Origin: Planctomycetota bacterium
GTDB taxonomy: Bacteria > Planctomycetota > Planctomycetia > Pirellulales > Pirellulaceae
Assembly (NCBI GenBank): GCA_014381825.1
Contig: JACNKX010000094.1
Span: forward strand, 29,094-93,093
Direction: 5' to 3'
DNA length: 64,000 nt
The position numbers and the translations under genes are program-made. Below, one piece after another: positions 45,168-54,333 of the stretch (its first letter is position 1; every line of letters starts with the position of its first letter). The notes beneath the pieces were generated by a model. That model did not search any database. It saw only the letters and a program-made list of their open reading frames with translations, and was not told the DNA's origin.

Positions 45168-46592
45168 ATGCACCTTTGTGGACGCTCAAGCCAGCTCTTA
45201 ACGACTCGTCGCGAGATGCTTCATCGCTGTGGCATGGGGTTCGGGTTAGTTGGGTTAACTGGATTGCTGGTGAATGAACAAGTATCAGGCGTTGAGGTGA
45301 TCAAGGACGCGAATCCGCTAGCCGTCAAGACCTCGCACTTTCCCGCGCGAGCCAAACACGTTGTTCACTTGTTCATGAATGGCGGTGCGTCTCAGGTCGA
45401 CACGTTCGATCCGAAGCCAGAATTGAAACGCTTGCACGGCAAAACACTCCCCGTAGGAAACCTTCGCACGGAGCGCAAGACGGGTCATGCGATGAGGTCA
45501 CCGTTCAGATTCTCGAAGTATGGCGAATCGGGGATCGAAGTTAGCGAGATTTTTTCCAAAACGGCTCAGCATGTCGACGACATGGCGATCATACGCTCGA
45601 TGTACGCTGATGTACCAAATCATGAACCGTCATTGATGCTAATGAATTGTGGTGATGGCCGTTTGCCTCGTCCGAGCTTTGGCGCGTGGGCGACATACGG
45701 TTTAGGCAGCGAGAATCAGAATTTGCCTGGATTCATTGCGATGTGCCCGGGCGGTTACCCGATCGTGGCGACTCGCAACTGGCGATCAGCGTTCCTGCCA
45801 GGTGTGTATCAAGGTACGTATATCGATACGCAGCATACCGAGATCGATAAACTGATCGCGAACATTCGCAATAGTCAGATGCCGCTCACGCAACAACGCC
45901 TTCAGTTGGATCTTGTTCGCAAGCTCAACGAACAACATCTTCGTGCCCGCAATGGCGGCGCGGAGCTTGAATCACGGATTCAATCATTCGAGTTGGCCTA
46001 CCGAATGCAGAGCGAAGCAGCAGAAGCTTTCGACATTACTCGTGAAACGAAAGCCACGCTCGCCATGTACGGCGAGGGAACGCACGCGAGACAGTTGCTG
46101 ATCACGCGGCGATTGATCGAGCGAGGTGTTCGGTTTGTGCAGGTCTGGAGTGGCGCTGGCCAGCCGTGGGACAATCACAACAACCTAGAGGCCGAGCATC
46201 GAAAGTTGGCTGGGCAATGGGATCAGCCGATCGCTGCGTTTTTGACCGATTTGAAGCAACGCGGCTTGTTCGATGAGACGCTTGTTCAATGGAGTGGCGA
46301 ATTTGGTCGCACTCCGGTTGCGGAGTACCCGGCGTTGAATGGTCGTGATCACAACCACTATGGCTTTACCTGCTGGTTAGCTGGCGGCGGGGTGAAGGGA
46401 GGGACGGTTTACGGGGCGACGGATGAATTTGGATTCCGTGCGGTTGAGAAACCCGTCCACGTGCATGATCTACATGCGACCATGCTGCATTTGTTGGGGT
46501 TTGATCATGAGCGATTAACTTATCGTTATGCCGGTCGCGATTTTCGATTCACGGATGTGCATGGGGACGTTGTGAGTGAATTGATTGCGTAG
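45168..46592 (+). CDS. DUF1501 protein
   Basis: About 474 residues from the ATG at 45168; a TTG five codons upstream is the alternative. An export signal with paired arginines (TTRREMLHRCGMGFGLVGLT) begins near residue 17. Blocks include HVVHLFMNGGASQVDTFDPK, TAQHVDDMAIIRSMYADVPN, RPSFGAWATYGLGSENQNLP, SFELAYRMQSEAAEAFD, ITRRLIERGVRFVQVWSG, FDETLVQWSGEFGRTPVAE and HDLHATMLHLLGFDHERLTY. It closely parallels the protein at 35781, so cassettes one and three are probably related by duplication. It lies 21 bp after its DUF1553 partner. Confidence 0.91.
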   Translation: MHLCGRSSQLLTTRREMLHRCGMGFGLVGLTGLLVNEQVSGVEVIKDANPLAVKTSHFPARAKHVVHLFMNGGASQVDTFDPKPELKRLHGKTLPVGNLRTERKTGHAMRSPFRFSKYGESGIEVSEIFSKTAQHVDDMAIIRSMYADVPNHEPSLMLMNCGDGRLPRPSFGAWATYGLGSENQNLPGFIAMCPGGYPIVATRNWRSAFLPGVYQGTYIDTQHTEIDKLIANIRNSQMPLTQQRLQLDLVRKLNEQHLRARNGGAELESRIQSFELAYRMQSEAAEAFDITRETKATLAMYGEGTHARQLLITRRLIERGVRFVQVWSGAGQPWDNHNNLEAEHRKLAGQWDQPIAAFLTDLKQRGLFDETLVQWSGEFGRTPVAEYPALNGRDHNHYGFTCWLAGGGVKGGTVYGATDEFGFRAVEKPVHVHDLHATMLHLLGFDHERLTYRYAGRDFRFTDVHGDVVSELIA

Positions 46593-46625
46593 CGAGTTAT
46601 CGCTGAGGCGGCGAACGCCGACACC

Positions 46626-47393
46626 CTACGTCAAGGCAATGCGCTGGCCATCATATGCCAATTCCATGTTGCTTGGCAGACTTGCGTTGGTGGCCGCGTG
46701 GTCTAAATCATGGGAGATGTGTGTAAAGAAGGCCTGCTTCGCCTGCAGCCGTGTTGCCAACGTGACCGCTTCGTCGAGGCTAAAGTGAGTCACGTGTGGT
46801 CGCCGACGCAATGCATCGAGGATCAGCACGTCCAAATCCTCTAGCAGCGCCAAGCTTTCTTCGGGAATATAATTCGTGTCAGTACAGTAAGCGACGTTGC
46901 CAATTCGAAATCCCAGCACTTCAAAACGAGGTCCGTGCAGCAAGCGAACGGGTTGAAGTCGCGCACCGAGCACTTTGAACGGATCGGTCGAAATCTGGCG
47001 AAAAACGAGTTTAGGTATCGCTCCATCGTGGGTCTGTTCACGATCGCTGAAGGCATAGTCAAACGAATGTCGCAATCGCTTCTCGACTGGCGGTTCGCAA
47101 TAAAGTGGTAGCGGGTGGTCGAGATAGAATTGGAATAGCCGCAAATCGTCTAGCCCGAAAATGTGGTCGGCGTGCTCATGCGTATATGCGACCGCATGCA
47201 CGATACCAACCCCTTCGCGGAGCAGTTGGAAGCGAAGATCGGGCGAGGTGTCGATCAGCAGATTGCCTTCCGGCAGCCCCAGAACGATGGAACAACGCGT
47301 CCGCTTATTGCGAGGATCGTCGCTTACGCACACATCGCATCCGCATCCAATCGACGGTACACCGACCGAGGTGCCTGTTCCGAGAAGAATCAT
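46626..47393 (-). CDS. MBL-fold metallo-hydrolase, PhnP/RNase Z-like
   Basis: About 255 residues from the ATG at 47393 (ILLGTGTSVGVPSIGCGCDV); a TTG at 47432 would add 13 residues. The zinc-binding motif is VAYTHEHADHIFGLDDLRLF (HxHxDH, His 72, 74 and 77). A Cys cluster near residues 17-22 (CGCDVC) resembles the structural zinc site of PhnP. Other blocks are NLLIDTSPDLRFQLL, VLGFRIGNVAYCTDTNYIPE, DVLILDALRRRPHVTHFSLD and ATRLQAKQAFFTHISHDLDH. PhnP cleaves cyclic ribose phosphates, but no phn genes are nearby, so the substrate here is open. It is convergent with the DUF1501 gene and divergent from secA. Confidence 0.88.
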   Translation of the reverse strand: MILLGTGTSVGVPSIGCGCDVCVSDDPRNKRTRCSIVLGLPEGNLLIDTSPDLRFQLLREGVGIVHAVAYTHEHADHIFGLDDLRLFQFYLDHPLPLYCEPPVEKRLRHSFDYAFSDREQTHDGAIPKLVFRQISTDPFKVLGARLQPVRLLHGPRFEVLGFRIGNVAYCTDTNYIPEESLALLEDLDVLILDALRRRPHVTHFSLDEAVTLATRLQAKQAFFTHISHDLDHAATNASLPSNMELAYDGQRIALT

Positions 47394-47704
47394 CTCTCCA
47401 CGAAAATCGATCGTTCTCGGTGTCTTGGGCAAGTGGATTCGTCCAATGAGAGTGACTTGAATTCGCCGCCAGCTGGATCTCCAACGAGCGGCGTGAACGC
47501 GAGATGGTAGCCATCGGACGTCTATTTGTTAAGGAATGTTAGCACATTCGACGGCACGTTCCGCAGTTGACCAGTTTTTCTGATCGCTATAAGCTACTTC
47601 GACGGGGGAAGTTGCGCGCTTCAGTATACCGCTTGACCTGCCTGCACCTGCTCCGTCGATTGTTTGATTGACACACCACTAATGATTTGATTGCGTTTGC
47701 CGTT

Positions 47705-50700
47705 ATGGAAGTATTGGAACGAATCTGGGAATACCTTGGGCTCTTTTTCGGTGGCTTGCTGCGGGGGTTCGAGCGAGGTCTCACCGGTTTTTTTGGTTCG
47801 TCCAACGCCCGCTATATCAAGAAGTTGCAGGCTAGGGTCGAGGCGATCAACGACTTGGAGTCGAAGTACGAATCGATGTCCGAGGAGGAGCTGCGCGGAC
47901 AAGCCAGTAAGTTTCGCGAGCGATTGGCAGCTGGCGAGACGCTCGAAGACATCTTGATCGAGGCCTTCGCAGTCTGTCGCGAAGGCGGCAAGCGATTTCT
48001 CAGCATGCGACACTACGACGTGCAGATGATCGGCGGCATGGTGCTGCACGGCGGTTCGATCGCTGAAATGATCACAGGCGAAGGCAAGACGCTCGTCGCC
48101 ACATTGCCGGCATATCTAAACGCGATCGAAGGCAAGGGCGTTCATGTTATTACCGTGAACGATTACCTCGCACGTCGCGACATGGAATGGATGGCTCCTC
48201 TTTACATGGGACTCGGATTGACCGTCGGTGCGATCCAGAACGATATGGCGGTTCTCGAAAGACAGAAGGCGTATGCCTGTGATATCACCTACGGCACGAA
48301 CAACGAGTTCGGATTCGATTACCTTCGCGATAACATGCGCCCTGCGGCTCGTGGCGATGAACGCTTCGAGAAACGCTACCAGCAATCGCAAGGACGATTG
48401 AACTTTGCGATCATCGACGAAGTCGACAACATCCTGATCGACGAAGCGCGCACGCCACTGATTATCTCGGGCCCGGCATTTCAGGATGTTCGCAAATACA
48501 CCGATTCGGATAAGATCGCGCGACAGTTGCAGAAGGAAGAGCATTTCACGGTCAGCGAGAAGGATCACTCCGTTACGCTGACCGATGAAGGCGTCCGTGC
48601 CGCAGAGAAACTTGCTGGCGTCGAAAGCTTTTATACGGCCGGCAATATGGAGTGGCCGCATCTGATCGACAACTCGCTCAAGGCACATTACTTATACAAG
48701 CGAGACGTGAACTACGTCGTGAAAGATGGCAGCATTATCATCGTCGATGAGTTCACCGGTCGCTTGATGGAAGGTCGCCAGTGGAGCGACGGGTTGCATC
48801 AATCGGTCGAAGCGAAAGAAGGCGTCAAGATCAAGGAAGAGACGCAGACTTTAGCAACGATCACGCTCCAGAATTTTTTCAAGCTCTATGGCAAGCTGTG
48901 CGGCATGACCGGAACGGCAATGACCGAGGCGAACGAGTTCTGGAAGATTTACGAGCTGGACGTGATCGCCATTCCGCCGAATCGTGAGCTAGAACGGATT
49001 AGTCATCCCGACGTGATTTATCGGACGGAGCGCGAGAAGTTCGTCGCGGTGGCCGACGATATCGAACGGCATATCCGGTGGGATGTCTTGGTGATGAAGG
49101 ACGGCGACGAGTACTGGGGAACGATCGTCAAAGAAGATGATGACTCCGTCGTGTTGCAGCTTAAGGAAGGAAAAGCCACCGAGACCTTTGAACGGGCGAA
49201 GATCGACGAGATCGAACGAAAGGGCCGTCCCGTGTTGGTCGGTACCGTGTCGATTGAGAAGAGCGAGCGGCTGGCCGATTTGCTAGAAAAACGCGGTGTG
49301 AATCATGAAGTGTTGAATGCCAAACAGCACAAGCGTGAAGCGGACATCGTTGCTCAGGCGGGTCGCGTCGGAGCTGTCACGATCGCAACAAATATGGCCG
49401 GTCGCGGTACCGACATTGTCCTCGGTGGTAATGCCGAAACGATGGCATGGGCGCGGCTGCAGCACGAGTACGAAACAAGGCTGGATGTTCCCCACGATGT
49501 CTGGGAAGAGTTGATTGACGAGATTGAAAAAGCCGAAGACATGAAGGCGATGGGCGAGCAAGTCAAGGGACTCGGTGGTCTTCACGTCGTCGGAACGGAA
49601 CGGCACGAGGCTCGTCGTATCGACTTGCAGCTTCGTGGTCGTTGCGGTCGGCAAGGTGATCCCGGAAGCAGCCGCTTCTACCTATCGTTGGAAGATGACT
49701 TGATGCGGATCTTCGCCGGTCCATGGGTGAAAAGTATTCTCGAACGGTTGGGGATGCAGGAAGGTGAGCGAATCGAAAGCAAGCTCGTCACCCGTCGAAT
49801 CGAAGCTGCCCAAAAGAAAGTCGAAGAACGGAACTTCGAGGTTCGGAAGAACTTGCTTGAGTACGACGAAGTGATGGACGAGCAACGCAAGCGCGTTTAT
49901 GGCTATCGTCAGCAGATCCTCGATGGTGTGAATTGCCGCGAGTTGGTCGCCGACATGATTCGAGAGCAAGTCGATCACCATTTGAACGCGTTCACAGCCC
50001 GCGATTACGCCGTCGATTCGTTTGCCAGTTTCGCCACGTCTCGGTTTGGCATGCCTTTCGAACCGAAGGACTTCCGCGGCATGGACTACGAGAGTGGGGA
50101 GCAATTCGCGAAGGACGAAGCGGAACGCCTCGCCGAGATGCACGTCTTTGATGCCGTCGAAGAGAACTTGGCCGGTGAAGAAGATGAAGGTGAATGGAAT
50201 TGGGAGGCTCTCGCCAAGTTTGCAAACACGCGTTGGGGCCTGAACCTACGCGATCGTGACTTAAAACGAGAGGGTAGAGACCGCGTTTCTCAAGTGATCA
50301 TCGACAAGGCCCGCGAGTCGATCGGTCGCGTTGATCTGTCAGAAGGTGCGCCGCTGCTGGATACCGATTTCGCCGTTCGGACGATCGTGGCATGGGTGCA
50401 GCACAAGTTTGGGATCGAACTGGATCTGGACGAAGTCAAGTCGATGGAATTAGCTGATCTTAGTGCATTGGTGTGTCAGAAGGCCGAAGAGTGCTACGAT
50501 CAGAAGGAGTTTGAGTATCCAGTTCTCGCGGGCTTGATTCGGTTTACGACCGGTACTGGCTCTCAAGAACGAGTGGACCGTGACGGCTTAGTCGCGTGGG
50601 CTAAGAGCCGCTTCCAAAGCGATATCGACGTTGAAGACTTGCGCAATAAGCAACGCGAAGAGATTCGCGAGTTGCTACTTAAACACAGCTCGAACGATCG

Positions 50701-51394
50701 CGAAAAGACATCACGCGCGAGAGCAGAAGTTGCTAAGAAGGTGGAAACGATATTCGAGTCGTCCGCCAGCGGGCAACTCGCCGTTGCCGCCGGAAGCAAG
50801 GGGTCGCTACAAGGACTCTCCCATTGGCTGCATGAAAACCTTGGCTACGAGATGTCGGTCGACGAGATCGGTCGACTAGATTGCGGCGAATTGGAGATCA
50901 AAGTCTTTGGCGCGGTCGAAGATCGTTATCGTCCAGAAATTCGTCGCATGGAGCGGCAACTGCTACTTCAAATTGTTGATGGTGCATGGAAAGATCATTT
51001 GCTCGCGATGGACCATCTGCGCAGTGCTGTTGGACTGGCCGGTTATGCACAGATGGACCCGAAAGTCGAGTACAAACGCGAAGGCATGCGGCTGTTTGAA
51101 GGCATGTGGACGATGCTCGGAGAGCGCGTGACCGATCTGATTTTCCGGATGGAGCAACTCGACGAAGGCTTCGTCGGATCGACTTGGGTCGAGACATCGG
51201 CAAGGCACGATGAAGCGCGCAGCGCGAGTGAACTAGCGAGCGAACAACAGCAAGCGATCGACAACACACAAGAAGCGAAAGTAGAAACAATCCGCAATCG
51301 CACCGACCGTATTGGCCGAAACGACCCCTGTCCTTGTGGCAGCGGTCGTAAGTACAAGCAGTGTTGTATGAGAAAGAACACCCCGGCCGCGTAG
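47705..51394 (+). CDS. secA: SecA preprotein translocase ATPase, planctomycete-enlarged
   Basis: About 1229 residues from the ATG at 47705, far above the usual 800-950. SecA drives preprotein export through SecYEG. Motor motifs: GMVLHGGSIAEMITGEGKTL (Walker A), DYLARRDMEWM, ITYGTNNEFGFDYLRDNM, IIDEVDNILIDEARTPLIIS (Walker B region), TMLTGT-like GMTGTAMTEANEFWKIY, GTVSIEKSERLA, ATNMAGRGTDIVLGG, GRCGRQGDPGSSRFYLSLED. An insert of about 45 residues (460-505) lies before the GTVSIEKSE block. The helical scaffold/wing part is expanded (about 770-1080) with five similar units. The canonical end resumes at IVDGAWKDHLLAMDHLRSAV, and a zinc-binding tail NDPCPCGSGRKYKQCC closes the protein. It stands alone; waaA follows 86 bp later. 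Confidence 0.96.
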   Translation: MEVLERIWEYLGLFFGGLLRGFERGLTGFFGSSNARYIKKLQARVEAINDLESKYESMSEEELRGQASKFRERLAAGETLEDILIEAFAVCREGGKRFLSMRHYDVQMIGGMVLHGGSIAEMITGEGKTLVATLPAYLNAIEGKGVHVITVNDYLARRDMEWMAPLYMGLGLTVGAIQNDMAVLERQKAYACDITYGTNNEFGFDYLRDNMRPAARGDERFEKRYQQSQGRLNFAIIDEVDNILIDEARTPLIISGPAFQDVRKYTDSDKIARQLQKEEHFTVSEKDHSVTLTDEGVRAAEKLAGVESFYTAGNMEWPHLIDNSLKAHYLYKRDVNYVVKDGSIIIVDEFTGRLMEGRQWSDGLHQSVEAKEGVKIKEETQTLATITLQNFFKLYGKLCGMTGTAMTEANEFWKIYELDVIAIPPNRELERISHPDVIYRTEREKFVAVADDIERHIRWDVLVMKDGDEYWGTIVKEDDDSVVLQLKEGKATETFERAKIDEIERKGRPVLVGTVSIEKSERLADLLEKRGVNHEVLNAKQHKREADIVAQAGRVGAVTIATNMAGRGTDIVLGGNAETMAWARLQHEYETRLDVPHDVWEELIDEIEKAEDMKAMGEQVKGLGGLHVVGTERHEARRIDLQLRGRCGRQGDPGSSRFYLSLEDDLMRIFAGPWVKSILERLGMQEGERIESKLVTRRIEAAQKKVEERNFEVRKNLLEYDEVMDEQRKRVYGYRQQILDGVNCRELVADMIREQVDHHLNAFTARDYAVDSFASFATSRFGMPFEPKDFRGMDYESGEQFAKDEAERLAEMHVFDAVEENLAGEEDEGEWNWEALAKFANTRWGLNLRDRDLKREGRDRVSQVIIDKARESIGRVDLSEGAPLLDTDFAVRTIVAWVQHKFGIELDLDEVKSMELADLSALVCQKAEECYDQKEFEYPVLAGLIRFTTGTGSQERVDRDGLVAWAKSRFQSDIDVEDLRNKQREEIRELLLKHSSNDREKTSRARAEVAKKVETIFESSASGQLAVAAGSKGSLQGLSHWLHENLGYEMSVDEIGRLDCGELEIKVFGAVEDRYRPEIRRMERQLLLQIVDGAWKDHLLAMDHLRSAVGLAGYAQMDPKVEYKREGMRLFEGMWTMLGERVTDLIFRMEQLDEGFVGSTWVETSARHDEARSASELASEQQQAIDNTQEAKVETIRNRTDRIGRNDPCPCGSGRKYKQCCMRKNTPAA

Positions 51395-51480
51395 CCGTTA
51401 CGCTCCGTCGTGACGAGCGCAATAGAGTTGAGGGCTTATCACTCGGAGAGTGAAAGCTACTTTGGGAAAGGATGCCCAAC

Positions 51481-52782
51481 ATGCCGTATCTGCTAAATGC
51501 TGTTTACGTTGTGTTACTCGTCGCCATCTCGCCGTGGCTACTCTGGACGTCCATTCGCAAGGGAAAGTATCGCCAGGGCTTCGGCGCTAAGTTCTTAGGG
51601 CTCGCGCCCCGACGTAGCGGCAACCGGCCTTGTGTATGGCTGCACGCAGTCAGTGCTGGCGAAGTCAATGTGTTGCAGCCGCTTGTCGAACGTCTTCGAC
51701 ATGACTTCCCGCACTGTGACTGTGTCATTTCGACAACGACGCGCACCGGCTTCGAGATGGCGACGAAGAAGTTCTCGGAGTTGGAAGTATTCTACTGTCC
51801 GTTGGATTTCAGTTGGGCGGTACGAACGGCATTGCGGAGAGTTCGCCCTGACTTACTTGTCCTCGCCGAGCTTGAGCTTTGGCCGAACTTAATTCGCGCG
51901 TCGCACCGCCGTGGAACTTTCGTGGCGGTTGTGAACGGGCGTCTCAGTGAAAAAAGCGCTCGCGGATACGGTCGAATCGGTCGGTTCGTTCGTCCGTTGC
52001 TGCGCTGTGTCGATCTGATTGCCGTGCAGAGCGAGGAGTATGCGGAGCGGTTCATCCAACTTGGCGCTGACCCGAGCGTAGTCCAAGTAACGGGCTCGAT
52101 GAAGTTTGATGGCGCTCAAACGAATCGCAATAACCCAAGGACAAACCACCTGCGGCAACTCGCCGGAATGAGCGATTCGGATATGGTGTTCTTGGCAGGC
52201 AGCACGCAGAGCCCGGAGGAAGAGTTGGCGATTGAGACGTACCGAGCATTGCGCGAGCAGTTTGCGGATTTACGTCTCGTTTTAGTCCCGCGACACCCAG
52301 AGCGATTCTCTGAAGTTGCTCAGATCCTCGATCGAACTGGTCTTGCCTGGCAACGCCGGAGCGAGTTGAGTGGATCTCGCAGTGAAGACGCTCGCATCTT
52401 GCTAGTCGACACGATGGGGGAGTTGTCAGCTTGGTGGGGCTGTGCTGACGTAGGTTTCGTCGGCGGCAGCATGGGCAAGCGAGAAGGGCAAAGCATGATT
52501 GAACCGGCTGCGTACGGAGTCGCTGTATCGTTTGGTCCGCGCACACGTAACTTTCGAGACGTAGTTCGATCGATGCTCGCACGCGAAGCAGCCGTCGTGG
52601 TGCAAGACGGCCAAGAACTCACGACTTTCGTAGAAAGCTGTCTCGGCGACCGCAATCAGATGCGTGCCTTGGGAGCGCAAGCACGGAAGTTTGTGCTGGA
52701 GCAACTTGGTGCGACGGCCAAGACTGCTTCGCAACTGTCCTGGCTGCTGCCGGAATCAAAGCCCGGACGACGCGCTGCATAG
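51481..52782 (+). CDS. waaA: 3-deoxy-D-manno-octulosonic acid (Kdo) transferase
   Basis: About 433 residues from the ATG at 51481, which has AAGGA with 8-nt spacing; the ATG at 51472 overlaps that site. WaaA/KdtA (GT30) moves Kdo from CMP-Kdo to lipid IVA at the inner membrane. An N-terminal membrane anchor (YLLNAVYVVLLVAISPWLLW) precedes the glycosyltransferase blocks RPCVWLHAVSAGEVNVLQPL (catalytic Glu in SAGE), CVISTTTRTGFEMATKKF, FYCPLDFSWAVRTALRRVRP, ELELWPNLIRASHRRG, QVTGSMKFDG, VFLAGSTQSPEEELAIETYR, LVPRHPERFSEVAQIL and DVGFVGGSMGKREGQSMIEP. It complements lpxK in the same window. Confidence 0.95.
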   Translation: MPYLLNAVYVVLLVAISPWLLWTSIRKGKYRQGFGAKFLGLAPRRSGNRPCVWLHAVSAGEVNVLQPLVERLRHDFPHCDCVISTTTRTGFEMATKKFSELEVFYCPLDFSWAVRTALRRVRPDLLVLAELELWPNLIRASHRRGTFVAVVNGRLSEKSARGYGRIGRFVRPLLRCVDLIAVQSEEYAERFIQLGADPSVVQVTGSMKFDGAQTNRNNPRTNHLRQLAGMSDSDMVFLAGSTQSPEEELAIETYRALREQFADLRLVLVPRHPERFSEVAQILDRTGLAWQRRSELSGSRSEDARILLVDTMGELSAWWGCADVGFVGGSMGKREGQSMIEPAAYGVAVSFGPRTRNFRDVVRSMLAREAAVVVQDGQELTTFVESCLGDRNQMRALGAQARKFVLEQLGATAKTASQLSWLLPESKPGRRAA

Positions 52783-52799
52783 TGGCGGAACGTCGCGGC

Positions 52800-52837
52800 A
52801 AAAAAGACCCCGCTGAACGAAATTCGTATCAGCGGGG
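52800..52837 (-). terminator. Rho-independent terminator of the DUF6263-like gene
   Basis: On the minus strand the 9-bp stem (52837-52829 pairing with 52816-52808) is followed at once by TCTTTTTT (52807-52800), the classic hairpin plus U-tract. It lies 38 bp after the stop of the minus-strand gene at 52875. The reverse direction lacks a U-tract, so waaA is not clearly ended by it. Confidence 0.85.
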
Positions 52838-52874
52838 CCAAGTGCAATTGGCGTGGTGTCACGGCGTGGCGCAA

Positions 52875-53801
52875 CTAACTGCGATTCACTGTTGTTTCAA
52901 ACGTCAGATCAAGCTTGCCGGGAATCTCCGTTCCGTTGATTTCGCACTTTAGCGAGCCGGTAACGTGTTTCTTATCCTTGCTGTCGACGATCATGCCGGA
53001 TGCACGGTCAAATAGGACCTCGCCACTCGAATCGGCTATCTTCAGATCACTATCAACGATCTTTAACGGGCTCGGTGAATCTGCACTCATCGTGTAAGTA
53101 ACCTGCGTCGTTTTCGATGTGATCTTGTCGAGCGATTTCCCCTGTTTCTCGACGGTGCCAGCGTATTCGTAGACAGTCGTAAAAGTCATGCTTTGATAGC
53201 TGTCAAACAGCACTGTCGCTTCCTGCTCCCAGGTGTCTCCTAGCTTTACGGGCTCGTTGGGAAGCACTTGCAGTTCCTGGTTGGCCTGCTCCGTTAGGTA
53301 GTCGGGATCGAACTGCTTGGCTGTTGCCGCGCGTAGTTCTGCGGGCAGGTTTTGTAACGCTTCGTCGCGGCCCTTTATTGAAAGGACACTGTTGTCTTGA
53401 CCGTAGGTGACGGTCCAACTCGAGTTGACAATTGCTTTGAAAACGTCAAGCAACGCGTCGATTGCAGTTCCTGGCGCCGGCGCATTGGGATTCACCGAAT
53501 CAAATGCAAGGTCCATCCCGGCGACGCTGATAGTCGATTGCAGCGACTCGATCTTGTGCTCCGCCGCTAGCGCCCCATCGGCCTGACGTTTGCCGATGGC
53601 TTCCGACGTCGTAATGTTTTGTTCCGAGCTACTGGGGATCTCCATGCCCGCAATAGTCAGTGTTTGCTCGACTTTCACATAGCTGTTCGCGGTCGTTTTG
53701 CGGCCGTCGGGAAACTTGTGTTCGAGCTTGACCTGTGCCTGCAGTAGGGACGGCGAGATGAGCAAAAGAGCTGCGGCAAGGGTGAGTGAAATTCGTTTCA
53801 T
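52875..53801 (-). CDS. Secreted DUF6263-like protein
   Basis: 308 residues from the ATG at 53801, preceded by AAGGAA. A signal peptide (KRISLTLAAALLLISPSLLQ, AQV) leads to an all-beta protein of the DUF6263 type. Blocks include VKVEQTLTIAGMEIPSSSEQ, SLQSTISVAGMDLAFDSVNP, LPNEPVKLGDTWEQEATVLF, VYEYAGTVEKQGKSLDKITS and GEVLFDRASGMIVDSKDKKH. The phrase 'KLGDTW...' and the final strand FDRASGMIVDS are seen in many secreted planctomycete proteins of unknown job. No TM beyond the signal. It is a single-gene unit with its own terminator. Confidence 0.82.
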   Translation of the reverse strand: MKRISLTLAAALLLISPSLLQAQVKLEHKFPDGRKTTANSYVKVEQTLTIAGMEIPSSSEQNITTSEAIGKRQADGALAAEHKIESLQSTISVAGMDLAFDSVNPNAPAPGTAIDALLDVFKAIVNSSWTVTYGQDNSVLSIKGRDEALQNLPAELRAATAKQFDPDYLTEQANQELQVLPNEPVKLGDTWEQEATVLFDSYQSMTFTTVYEYAGTVEKQGKSLDKITSKTTQVTYTMSADSPSPLKIVDSDLKIADSSGEVLFDRASGMIVDSKDKKHVTGSLKCEINGTEIPGKLDLTFETTVNRS

Positions 53802-54333
53802 AGCGAGTTCCTTTTGAATTTGTGGCATTTAGTCTACTTGCACCTGTTCGTTAATACCGCCTCAACCTTGGCGGTTGCTTCACAAAAAAAGGCGCAAGCG
53901 CTCGCTCATTGTATAACTTCTTTGGCGCAAACTTTGCCCAGCAATCTCCGGAAATGCTGTAGAAGTTACCTGGATCTTGGCCATGCTTTCTAGGAGTAAT
54001 TCACCGCTTAAAGAATCGTGACGTACGGTTGAGAATCCACTATTCTTTCGTGTCTTGCCGGGCAGACAGGGCGGATTCACGACGCGATTTCGTGCGGAGC
54101 CCTCAGTCTGAAATGTCAACCGGCCAACGAATTCGCAAGGCGTTATGTGTTCAAGTTGGAGAAGGTCCGGGCAACGACTCAGTCGACCGGATCGATACAT
54201 TGATCGACCGAGTTGAACGACTTGAGCACGGCAAGCTCGACGTCATGCCAATCGTACCGGCAGACAACCCGTTGTGGGCCAATCGTTCGATCGTCCTAGA
54301 TGCTCATTCGAGCTATTGCCACTCGCGCCGAGA
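53802..54333. other. Intergenic region without a supported gene
   Basis: 532 bp between two minus-strand genes. A plus-strand ORF from the ATG at 54113 to 54391 (93 codons, beginning MSTGQRIRKALCVQVGEGPG) exists. It overlaps the 3' end of the DUF1501 gene and has no recognisable motif, so it is left uncalled. The 60 bp next to 53801 should carry the promoter of the DUF6263-like gene. No repeat was noticed. Confidence 0.45.

Noticed and set aside
47433..47704. Riboswitch or leader in front of secA
   Set aside because: Looked for a conserved structure or a secM-like leader peptide in the 270 bp upstream; none could be recognised.
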